From CAWDNM01 sp964521195 (lineage in GTDB: Bacteria > Actinomycetota > Coriobacteriia > Anaerosomatales > JAAXUF01), in the NCBI GenBank assembly GCA_964521195.1, contig CAZFRE010000002.1, positions 558,001-622,000 on the forward strand: a DNA stretch of 64,000 bases. Reading direction: 5' to 3'. This document shows positions 8,217 to 16,500 of the stretch, piece after piece; the stretch's first letter is position 1; every line of letters starts with the position of its first letter. Made by a program: the position numbers and the translations under genes. The notes below the pieces were generated by a model. The model did not search any database and had not been told where the DNA came from. It was given only the letters and a program-made list of their open reading frames with translations.

Positions 8217-9088
8217 GCCGGCTGCGCGACATGCTCGATGTGGGCGAGTTCGTCATCACCGGCGAGGTCGCCCCGCCCCACGGGACGGACTACTCGGCGA
8301 TGCTCGACAGCGTTCGCAAGCTCGCGCCGGTGTGCCACGCGCTCAACGTGACAGACAACCAAGGGGCGACGCTGCACCTGTCGTCGCTTGCGGCGTCCCG
8401 GGTCGTGCTCGACAACGGGAACGGGTGCGAGCCGATCTTCCAGCAGACGTGCCGCGACCGTAACCGCCTCGCGCTGCAAAGCGACCTGCTCGCGGCGTGG
8501 ACGCTCGGGCTCGAGAACGTGCTGGTCGTGACCGGCGACGACCCGCGTGGTGGCGATCATCCGCAGGCCAAGGGCGTGTTCGATCTCGACTCGACGCTGC
8601 TCATCGAGGTCACGAAGCAGCTCAACGACGGCATCGACATGAACGGCACTCCGCTGGATGGCGGGACCGACTTCTTCATCGGCGGGGCGCTCTTCCCCGA
8701 GGCGGAGCCGTGGGAGATCCAGCTCGAGCGCGCCTACCAGAAGATCGAAGCCGGGGCGGTGTTCTTCCAGACGCAGGCCGTCACCGATGTCGAGAAGTTC
8801 GCACGCGCTGCTGAGGCGCTCAAGCCCACGGGCGCCAAGCTCATCGCCGGCATCCTGTTGTTCAAGAGCCCGCGGGTCATCAAGTTCATCAACGAGCGTC
8901 TCGCGGGCCTCATGGTCCCGTCATGGATCGAGGACCGCATCACCGCAGCTGAGAAGCCGCTTGAGGAGGCGATCGCGATCGCGACCGAGCAGGTCAGGGC
9001 GTTGCGCGATATCGCCGATGGCGTGCACATCATGCCGCTTGGCAGCGACGATGCCGTCGTGCGCATCATCGAGGAAGCCGGGCTGTAG
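8213..9088 (+). CDS. metF: Methylenetetrahydrofolate reductase
   Basis: A 291-residue TIM-barrel flavoenzyme of the MetF family. It shows the folate-reductase pattern: ITGEVAPPHGTD near residue 15, NVTDNQ in the middle of strand 2, LVVTGDDPRGGDHP, and AVFFQTQAVTD. It reduces 5,10-methylene- to 5-methyl-tetrahydrofolate for MetH, here with the MetV partner. GTG 8213 overlaps the metV stop. Length is near that of bacterial MetF (about 296). The physical link metH-metV-metF indicates a self-contained one-carbon/methionine unit; whether the same enzymes serve a Wood-Ljungdahl pathway cannot be told from this window. Confidence 0.9.
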   Translation: MSRLRDMLDVGEFVITGEVAPPHGTDYSAMLDSVRKLAPVCHALNVTDNQGATLHLSSLAASRVVLDNGNGCEPIFQQTCRDRNRLALQSDLLAAWTLGLENVLVVTGDDPRGGDHPQAKGVFDLDSTLLIEVTKQLNDGIDMNGTPLDGGTDFFIGGALFPEAEPWEIQLERAYQKIEAGAVFFQTQAVTDVEKFARAAEALKPTGAKLIAGILLFKSPRVIKFINERLAGLMVPSWIEDRITAAEKPLEEAIAIATEQVRALRDIADGVHIMPLGSDDAVVRIIEEAGL

Positions 9089-9202
9089 GCCGCGCATCTT
9101 TCCGACTCCCGTCCGGCCGCCGTCGCGCGCGCAAGTCGTCCTCCCGTGGTGGTGACCCGCGCGGGCCGTGTGGGAACGAACCTCCTGTTAGGTCTGGGGT
9201 GA

Positions 9203-9221
9203 AGCGGCGCTGTGCGCCGCT
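9203..9221 (+). promoter_or_regulatory. Leader hairpin before secreted protein gene
   Basis: An 8-bp perfect stem (9203-9210 with 9214-9221) and 3-base loop, just upstream of the ribosome site GAGGGGG for the ATG at 9240. It could protect the 5' end of the mRNA or tune translation; no known riboswitch match was recognised. Confidence 0.4.
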
Positions 9222-9239
9222 GCCGAGAGGGGGTTCGCT

Positions 9240-10268
9240 ATGAGGGGCAAGACACGTCGCCTTGGGAAGTGGGCGACACTCGCACTGACGATCGTCATGG
9301 TGTTCGCGTGGGTCGTACCGGCTCAGGCCCTCGACCCGATCATCATCTTCCCGCCGATCATCTTCTTCCCGCTCACGGGCATCGACGGAACCGTCACCGA
9401 CTCGGGTACCTCGGCGCCGATACAGGGCATCATCGTCAGCGCCTACAAGGACAGCGATGGGTCGTACGCGTGGAGTACGGTCACGAACGCCACAGGTCAG
9501 TATTCGCTGTGGCTCGACAATGCCGACGACTACAAGCTGCAGTTCCGTGATCCCTCCAACAAGTACGGAGAGCAGTGGGCGAACAATCAGGCCAACTTCG
9601 ACGACGGAAGCGATTTCACGCCGGCTCTTCCGTACCACACCGTCAACGTGCAGATGCACACGGCGACGACGCTCAAGAACGTGGTTCGTCGAATCGGTCA
9701 TCCGTATACGCGGATCAAGGGCAGCTATGTGATCGTGCAGCAGAAGTCCGCCGTGAACACCGTGCAGACGTTCTCGAAGACGGTCGACAAGTACGCTGCG
9801 GCGACGTTCAAGGGACTCCGCGGCACGAATGTGACGTACAAGGAATCGGCAATCGATCCGAGCGGCATGTTCTACTCGGGCGATGCGACGAGCACCTGGC
9901 TGCCGTATTACGGCGGGACGACCAACACCATCTACATCGATCTGTATGTGGCGGGTGAATCGAAGAACGTGACGATCACCGTTCCGTCGTCGAAGTCCAC
10001 AGTCAACGCGGGCTCGACGTTCGCGGTCGCGGTCACCGCCTCGCGCAACATCACCACGTCGCAGAAGATGATGATCCTCGCCAAGAAGGGTTCGACCACG
10101 AAGCGGTTCTATCTGCCCAAGGTGTCGCACCCGACAGGGGGCAGCACGAAGTACCTCAAGGGCATCAAGCTCAGCAAGGGTACGTGGACGCTGTACGCGG
10201 TGTGGCCCGGCAGCTCCAAGTACAGCACTACCGACTCCGTCACCGGCAAGACGGTCAAGGCCAAGTAG
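9240..10268 (+). CDS. Secreted Ig-like / carboxypeptidase-regulatory-like protein
   Basis: A 342-residue exported protein. A clear signal peptide is present: basic MRGKTRRLGK, hydrophobic TLALTIVMVFAWVV, then cleavage near AQA-L. Residues about 48-115 read as a carboxypeptidase-regulatory-like beta-sandwich (IDGTVTDSGTSAPIQGIIVSAY, TGQYSLWL). The rest is beta-rich, and the last 95 residues resemble the Ig-like repeats seen at the end of the S55-like peptidase in this window (SKYSTTDSVTGKTVK). There is no sortase signal or membrane anchor, so it is likely secreted or non-covalently wall-bound. A strong terminator follows. Function unknown. Confidence 0.8.
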   Translation: MRGKTRRLGKWATLALTIVMVFAWVVPAQALDPIIIFPPIIFFPLTGIDGTVTDSGTSAPIQGIIVSAYKDSDGSYAWSTVTNATGQYSLWLDNADDYKLQFRDPSNKYGEQWANNQANFDDGSDFTPALPYHTVNVQMHTATTLKNVVRRIGHPYTRIKGSYVIVQQKSAVNTVQTFSKTVDKYAAATFKGLRGTNVTYKESAIDPSGMFYSGDATSTWLPYYGGTTNTIYIDLYVAGESKNVTITVPSSKSTVNAGSTFAVAVTASRNITTSQKMMILAKKGSTTKRFYLPKVSHPTGGSTKYLKGIKLSKGTWTLYAVWPGSSKYSTTDSVTGKTVKAK

Positions 10269-10296
10269 GCTCAGGGGTAGCCCGATCCCTACGACA

Positions 10297-10334
10297 CGAA
10301 GCCCCGCCCGGGGACCTGCCGGGCGGGGCTTTCG
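10297..10334 (+). terminator. Intrinsic terminator
   Basis: GC-rich stem, arms 10299-10311 and 10319-10331, 7-base loop, ending in TT and located 30 bases after the stop of the secreted protein gene. Likely also serves the convergent minus-strand gene. Confidence 0.8.
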
Positions 10335-10375
10335 CATGCGGTCAGATCATGCGCGTGCGGCGAGGACCGAAGCGG

Positions 10376-10798
10376 CTACTCCTCCGCGATCTCGCTGTTG
10401 TGCCAGGTGGCGATGACGCCGAGGAGTTCGGCGCGCACCACGTGGAGCAGGCGAGGGTTCTCGACGAGCACCTCATCCGGGATCGCGCCTGCGCCCAGCT
10501 CCGGGTGGCTCGTGAACGACAGCTCGCGGTAGTGCATGTCGACGAGGACAGGGGTGGTGTGGGACACGCCGTTCACCGATACCGGCACGAGCACGACGAA
10601 GCCGCCGTCCTCGGGCGACTCGAGTCCTATCTCGCGCGCCAGGTCCACGAACTCGGCGAGCACCTCGTCGAGGGCGCCGTCGTAGGGCTCGTCGAGTTCG
10701 TCGAGGCGCATGAGGGAGTCGACATCGGCGTAGTGCCCGGTCGCGAGTTGGCGCCGCGCCTCGACTACCACCTCGGCTGATGGGAAGTACCGGCTCAT
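10376..10798 (-). CDS. Hypothetical protein
   Basis: A 140-residue soluble, acidic protein with no family I recognise. The N-terminal half is helical and charged (DELDEPYDGALDEVLAEFVDLAREIGLE); the middle has beta strands (GGFVVLVPVSVNG). No signal peptide or membrane helix. The ATG at 10798 has GGAG five bases upstream. It stands alone between a terminator and the divergent lpd gene. Confidence 0.65.
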   Translation of the reverse strand: MSRYFPSAEVVVEARRQLATGHYADVDSLMRLDELDEPYDGALDEVLAEFVDLAREIGLESPEDGGFVVLVPVSVNGVSHTTPVLVDMHYRELSFTSHPELGAGAIPDEVLVENPRLLHVVRAELLGVIATWHNSEIAEE

Positions 10799-10911
10799 CG
10801 GGTCTCCGTTCCGGGACGGTCGTGTTCACCTGAAAAGGTACCCCACCGTGCCGTCGGCCAAGCCCGCCGACCGGCGTACCGCGCCCAAGCGACCCGGCCA
10901 CGTCAGCGTGC

Positions 10912-10917
10912 TAGAAT
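10912..10917 (+). promoter_or_regulatory. -10 box TAGAAT for lpd
   Basis: TAGAAT lies 42 bases before the lpd start, leaving a leader that contains the ribosome site GGAGG. The -35 region has no clear hexamer. Confidence 0.5.
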
Positions 10918-10959
10918 TCCTGCCACTATCGCCCCACACCCACATCTTCGGAGGAAGCG

Positions 10960-12351
10960 ATGCACATCGCAGTACTGGGCGGCGGCCCCGGTGGTTACTC
11001 GGCGGCGTTCGAGGCGGCACGTCTCGGCGCACAGGTCACGTTGGTCGAGAAGGAGCGCCTTGGCGGGACGTGTCTGAACTGGGGATGCATCCCCACCAAG
11101 ACGATCCTGCGCTCGGCGCACATCGTCGCCGACACGCGCCACGCCGCAGACTACGGCCTGGTAGCGACGCCCGCGACGGTCGACGTGCCTGCGTTGCGCG
11201 CGCGCAAGGAGGGCGTCGTCGACGAGCTCGTGGGGCAGATCGAGGGCTCGGCCAAGCGGCTCAAGGTCGAGGTCGTCTACGGCGAGGGCGCGCTGACGGC
11301 ACCCAAGACCATCGAGGTCGCACGGGCAGACGGCTCGACCGTCACCATCGCGGCCGACGCCGTGATCCTCGCGACCGGCTCGGTGCCGTTCCTGCTCCCG
11401 AACATCGACCACTCGCTCGAGCGCGTCTGGACGAGCGACGAGGCCACGGCGCTTTCCGACGTCCCGGGCGAGATCGTCATCATCGGCGGCGGGGTCATCG
11501 GGCTCGAGTTCGCCGACGCGTATGCCAACTTCGGCTCGACCGTGCATGTCGTCGAGCTCACGCCCGCCGTGCTGCCCGGTAACGACAAGCGCGTCCAGCG
11601 GGAGGTCCAGAAGGCGCTCGAGGCGCTCGGCGTCATCTTCCGCCTGGGCGTGGCGGTCGACTCCGTAGCACAGAGCGGCGAGCGCGTCACCGCGACCCTC
11701 ACCGACGGCTCCACGCTCGAGGCCGATATCGTGCTCTCCGCCCCCGGTCGCCGTCCCAACGGCCTGGGCTTCGGCTTCGCCGAGGCGGGCATCGAGATGG
11801 ACCGCGCGGCGGTCAAGGTCGACCCGTTCTTCCGCACGAACATCGCCGGGGTGTATGCCATCGGCGACCTCATCGGCGGGATGATGCTCGCGCACGTCGC
11901 CGAGGCCGAGGGCGAGGCCGCGGCGAAGAACGCGGTCGCGGAGCTGAACGGCGGCGGACCGGTCGCCAACGTGAACCTCGCGTACGTGCCGGCGGCCGTG
12001 TACACGGAGCCGGGCATCGGCGTCGTGGGCTCGACGCGCGACAGCGCGAAGGACCGCGGCCTCGATGTGGTGCAGGTCGTCATGAAGTTCGCCGGCAACG
12101 GCAAGGCGCTCGCCGAGGGCCACGCCGAAGGCTTCGTGCAGATCGTCGCCGAGAACGTCACCGGTCGCATCATCGGCGCGCAGATCGTCGGCCCGGGTGC
12201 CGCCGAACTCATCCAGGAGATCTCGGTCCCGATGAGCGCAGGCCTCACCGTCGCGCAGGTCGGGCACTCGGTCTTCGGCCACCCGACCGTGAGCGAGGTC
12301 GTGAAGTTCGCCTGCATCGAAGCCGCGAACAAGACCAACTGCCCCCACTAG
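10960..12351 (+). CDS. lpdA: Dihydrolipoyl dehydrogenase
   Basis: A 463-residue flavoprotein disulfide reductase. It has the FAD dinucleotide motif GGGPGGYSAA at residues 7-16, the redox-active disulfide in GGTCLNWGCIPTK (about 37-49), an NAD-binding GGGVIGLEFA, and the C-terminal interface motif HPTVSE carrying the catalytic His-Glu pair. It reoxidises dihydrolipoamide in glycine cleavage or 2-oxoacid dehydrogenase complexes, passing electrons to NAD. No E1, E2 or glycine-cleavage genes are in the window, so the partner complex is unknown; the lipoate enzyme lipA is 14 kb downstream. ATG follows GGAGG at good spacing. Confidence 0.93.
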   Translation: MHIAVLGGGPGGYSAAFEAARLGAQVTLVEKERLGGTCLNWGCIPTKTILRSAHIVADTRHAADYGLVATPATVDVPALRARKEGVVDELVGQIEGSAKRLKVEVVYGEGALTAPKTIEVARADGSTVTIAADAVILATGSVPFLLPNIDHSLERVWTSDEATALSDVPGEIVIIGGGVIGLEFADAYANFGSTVHVVELTPAVLPGNDKRVQREVQKALEALGVIFRLGVAVDSVAQSGERVTATLTDGSTLEADIVLSAPGRRPNGLGFGFAEAGIEMDRAAVKVDPFFRTNIAGVYAIGDLIGGMMLAHVAEAEGEAAAKNAVAELNGGGPVANVNLAYVPAAVYTEPGIGVVGSTRDSAKDRGLDVVQVVMKFAGNGKALAEGHAEGFVQIVAENVTGRIIGAQIVGPGAAELIQEISVPMSAGLTVAQVGHSVFGHPTVSEVVKFACIEAANKTNCPH

Positions 12352-12414
12352 CGGATCCGCAGGTTCATCCCAACCGCGCGTCGCCATCGGCGCGCACGAC
12401 CGCAAGGAGCACGC

Positions 12415-12801
12415 ATGCCCACCAAGACCGCCATCGTCGCCGAGAAGGCCCCCGCCGCGCTCGGTCCCTACTCCGCCGCCATCCGCGTGGGTGACTTCCT
12501 CTACTGCGCGGGCCAGACGCCGATCGTCCCCGAGACCGGCGAGTTGCGCGAAGGATGCGTCGGCTGCCAGACCGACCAGTGCCTCAAGAACGTCTCGGCG
12601 GTGCTCGAGGCTGCGGGGCTCACGCTCGCCAACGTCGTGAAGACGACCGTCTTCCTCACCGACATGGCTGATTTCGCGACCATGAACGGCAAGTATGCCG
12701 AGTACTTCGCCGAGCCGTTCCCTGCGCGCTCGACCGTCGCGGTCAAGGCGCTGCCGAAGGACGCGCGCGTCGAGATCGAGGTCATCGCCGTCGCCGAGTA
12801 A
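12415..12801 (+). CDS. ridA: RidA/YjgF family deaminase
   Basis: A 128-residue protein of the RidA family: APAALGPYSAAIRVGDFLYCAGQ near the start, the typical GCVGCQTDQCLKNV helix, and PARSTVAVKALPKDARVEIEVIA at the end with the conserved arginine that binds the carboxylate of the substrate. RidA proteins hydrolyse reactive enamine/imine intermediates from amino-acid dehydratases, protecting PLP enzymes. The ATG is preceded by AAGGAG. It lies 63 bases after lpdA on the same strand and a strong terminator follows. Confidence 0.9.
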   Translation: MPTKTAIVAEKAPAALGPYSAAIRVGDFLYCAGQTPIVPETGELREGCVGCQTDQCLKNVSAVLEAAGLTLANVVKTTVFLTDMADFATMNGKYAEYFAEPFPARSTVAVKALPKDARVEIEVIAVAE

Positions 12802-12885
12802 GCTCGCGGGCGGCGGACGCGCGCAACACACGCACCCGCAGCGCGTGAGTCGCTCGACGGCGTACCCGGTTCCCCTGCAACGCAT

Positions 12886-12920
12886 GCGACCCCCGCGGCC
12901 TTCTCGGCGGCGGGGGTCGC
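12886..12920 (+). terminator. Intrinsic terminator
   Basis: 11-bp GC stem (12886-12896 with 12910-12920) followed by TTT. It separates ridA from the convergent sortase gene and may work in both directions. Confidence 0.75.
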
Positions 12921-12953
12921 TTTGCGTGCGGTGGCGCTCGGGCGTGCGGCGCG

Positions 12954-13550
12954 CTACTTCTTGGGCTTGTAGGGGACCGCGACCACGACGTGGCGCTTGT
13001 CGCCCTGCCACTTGGGCGTGCAGGTGTACAGGATCAGCCGCTCGCCGGTGCCCGGGGCGTCCTTCTGGACGTTGAGCCCGCTCGAGCCGTTGATGGGCTT
13101 CACGCTCTTGACGATGTAGTCATACTCCTTGCCCTGCCAGTACACGATCACCGGCATGCCGCGCTTGATGAGGTGCAGCGTCGCGAAGTGGTGCGTGGTG
13201 CGGTGTCCCGCGATGACGATCGGCTCGCCCTTGCCCGGCGTCGAGCCGTGCGGGTCGATCCAGACGCCCTTCGCGAGCGGACCGGCCGAGTTCGAGCCGC
13301 CGTAGATTCGGGCGTCGATGCTCACGGCGTCAGACACGACCCGGTTGCCGACGATCTTGCTGCGCAGCGGCGTGAGGTTGGGCAGCAGTCTCGTCGCGTA
13401 GGTGGGTCGCTCGTTGCGGTCGAGCTTGAGCTTCAGGCCGAGTGCGAACTCGCTGTCCCACAGGATCAGTCCGAGCGCGGCCGTCAGGAGCACCATGCTG
13501 AGTGCGATCTTGATGCCGGTGTTCGAGAGCAGGTTGTTGGGGCTACGCAT
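12954..13550 (-). CDS. Sortase with N-terminal membrane anchor
   Basis: A 198-residue sortase. Residues 13-30 form a membrane anchor, followed by the sortase beta-barrel. Catalytic residues are visible: His 116 in AGHRTTHH, Cys 177 in LYTCTP and Arg 186 in DKRH. It cleaves a C-terminal sorting signal and joins the protein to the cell wall or to another pilin-like subunit. The ATG at 13550 overlaps the stop of the giant surface-protein gene by 8 bases (ATGCGTAG), so it is probably made by coupled translation and is dedicated to that protein. An upstream ATG at 13640 gives an implausible 30-residue extension inside the upstream gene. Subclass is not certain; D or E is likeliest. Confidence 0.88.
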   Translation of the reverse strand: MRSPNNLLSNTGIKIALSMVLLTAALGLILWDSEFALGLKLKLDRNERPTYATRLLPNLTPLRSKIVGNRVVSDAVSIDARIYGGSNSAGPLAKGVWIDPHGSTPGKGEPIVIAGHRTTHHFATLHLIKRGMPVIVYWQGKEYDYIVKSVKPINGSSGLNVQKDAPGTGERLILYTCTPKWQGDKRHVVVAVPYKPKK

Positions 13551-16500
13551 TGCGGCCACCAGCCTTCCGGTCCGAGATGTCACGCTGTGCGGTTGCCATC
13601 GCCAACCTTCTTCGTCGTGGCCAGACCCAGAACCCGGCAACCAGCAGGATCAATGCGATACCGAGCGGGATGCGCCAGCCCTCGGAGCCGCTGGTCTTCG
13701 CGACGAGGATCGTCGGGTCGCCACTGGTCGAGGTCTTGGGGTTGTCGGACTTCTTGGGCAGGCTCTGATCCGAGGAGACCACGGCCTGGTTCCTGATCTT
13801 GGTCCCCGTCGGCAGGCCCTTCTTGACCCGCGATCGGAACTTCAGGACCTGCACTTCGCCCACGGCCATCTCGCCGATGTCCCATCGCAGTCTGGGCTGC
13901 TTGGAGTCGTTGGCACCCCTGCCGCGGATGCTGTTCTTCACGTAGGTGGTCGTCGAGGGCACGTTGTCGGTGACCACCACGTGCGTCGTCGAGGTCAGGC
14001 CGATGTTGGTGACTGTGATCGTCCACTCGATGATGTCGCCGCCCTTGAGCCTGCCGCCGTTGATGTCGCGGCCGCGCTTCTCGATGGTGAACGGATCGAC
14101 CGGGTGGAAGACCGGTCCCGCCACACCCAGCGTGCTGTCCGAGCTCGTGTAGAGCGCGCTGTTCATGACGCCGGCGGCCGAGCGCTCTTCGGGCGCCACG
14201 ACCACCTGGAACGTCGCGGAGCCGCTCGTCATCGCGCTCACGGTGCCGAGATCGAAGCGCACGGTGCTCGAGGCCTCGTCGAACGAGCCTGCGTCGGCAT
14301 CCGCCGCATCGGTCTGCGAGCCGAGGCCCAGCATCAGGCTGCCGGCGACGTAGTCCACCGAGTCGGGCAGCACGTCGGTGATGACGACGTCGGGTATGTC
14401 GACCTGCTGCGTGTTGTCCCACGTGAGGGTGTACGTGATGCGCTGGCCCGGCAGCATGATCGTGCCGGCCGTGGGATCGGCGCTCTTCGAGATGACGAAC
14501 ATGCCGGGGTCGAACACGCCAAGATCGGCGTTGGTGTCAGTCACGTTGGGAGGCTGGTCGCCGAAGACGTCGACTGCGCCGACGATCGTGGCAGTGTCCG
14601 TCCTGCTCGGCCCGGCGGCGATGGCGCGGAAGGTGACCGGCACGCGGACCGAATCACCTGGCGCGATGCCGAGCGGTGCGGCTACGTTCGGCCAGCTCAC
14701 GACCCCCGGCGCCGGCGCGTCGGTGGGCTGGAACGATGTCGAGACGAGCTCAAGCTGCGCCGGGTCGAAGGTGTCGGCGAGCGGCACGGTGGCAAGCGTC
14801 GTGTCGCCGGAGTTCGTGACCACGAGGTCGTAGGTGACCAGCGCGCCGAGAGGAACGTTCGCGGCCTGGCCGGAAGCGAGGACCTTGTCGATCTCGACCG
14901 CCGGACGCGTGACCATCGCACCAGCCGTGTCGTGGTCGCCGATCGCCGGATCATCGTTGATGTCGATTGCGCCGGCCACGGTGGCGGTGTCGATGCTGGC
15001 GCTCACATCGCTCGTACCGACGGCGATCATCGTGACGGTGACCGTCGTCGTCTGGCCTACCGCGAGCGGCCCGATATCGCCCCACGACACGAGGCCGGGT
15101 GCGGTCGAACTCGGAGCGATGCTCGAGGCGGAGTAACCGAAGACCGCGCTGTCGAACGCGTCGGACAGCGGGACGGTGGTCAGGTCGACGTCACCGATGT
15201 TCGTGACCGCGATGTCGTAGCTGACCGGCTGGCCGACTTGCACGACCGGGTCCTGCCCGTCCGCGAGCGACTTCACAACGTCGACTTCGCCGTGGGTCAG
15301 GTCGATCGTCGCGGTGTCGGTGGCGTCGGCGGCCGGGTCGGCGTTCTCGTCGAGGGCACCGGTGACGGTCGCCGTATCTGTGAGGGTGTGCGGCGCATAG
15401 GCGCCGGTGGCGGTGAGCACGAGTCGGACCGTGACCGATGCGCCCGGGCCGATCGGGGCGATGTCCCACGACGCCGAGCCACCGCTCTGGGCCGCGAGCG
15501 GCCAGTCGGAGGATGTGTACGTGAGGAGGGTGTCATCCCAGGTGTCGGCGAGCGGGACGGAGGTGAGCGTCGTGTCGCCGGTGTTGGTGACCGTGAGGTC
15601 GAACGTCGCCGTCTGCCCGGCCTGGATGTAGGGGTCCTGGCCGGCGGCCGGGGACTTGTCGAGCGTCAGGGACGGGACTGTCACCTTCACGTCCGCGTCG
15701 TCGCTCGCGTCGGCGGGGGAGTCGCCGTACTCGTCGATGACGTCGTGCGCGGTGGCGGTGTCGGTGGTGACCTGGCCTGCCGGGTTCACGATCGCGGTGA
15801 ACGTCGCCACGATCGTCGTCGACTCGCCCGGATCGAGCGGACCGACGTTGCTCCAGCCGACCTCGTTGATCGAGGTGGAGTCGATGGCGGGAGTGGCACT
15901 CGTGAACGCGAGCACGGTCTCGTCGTAGGTGTCTGAGACCGGCACGGTGACAAGCGTCGTGTCGCCGGTGTTGGTGACGGTGATGTCGTAGGTCACCGTC
16001 TGGCCCGCCTGCACCGCGGTGTCTTGGCCGGCGTGCAGCACCTTGTCGATGGCGACATCCGGTGCGGTGATGCGGATGTCGGCGTCACTCGCACGGTCTG
16101 GTGCCGGATCGTCGTAGGTGTCGCGGACATTGGTGACGTTCGCGGTGTCGGTGGTGACCTGGCCCGCCGGGACGGCGGCTGCGGTGAAGGTGACCGTCAC
16201 CGTCGTGGACTCGCCCTGCGCAAGCGGCCCGACGTTGTTCCACGCGAGGCTGCCGGCACCGGTGCTGTCCGGGGCGACGGTGGCGGTCGTGAAGGTGAGC
16301 GCGGCGTCGTCGAAGGTGTCGGAGAGTGGCACCGTGGCAAGCGTGGTGTCACCGGAGTTCGTTACGACGAGGTCGTACGCGACCGTCTCGCCGACCTGGA
16401 TCTCGGTGTCTTGTCCGGCGTGGCGGCTCTTGGAAAGCGTCACGTCGGGCCGCGTGACCATCACGCTTGCCGAGGAGGACGTCTCGGCGGCCGGATCACC

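Noticed and set aside
9089..9239. Search for a c-di-GMP or cobalamin riboswitch before the secreted protein gene
   Set aside because: Only a short hairpin is present; none of the conserved aptamer blocks were seen.
13402..15936. Long plus-strand reading frame of about 840 residues opposite the giant gene
   Set aside because: It mirrors the repeat structure of the giant minus-strand gene, is Arg/Asp-rich without domains, and lacks a ribosome site; it is a GC-driven shadow frame.
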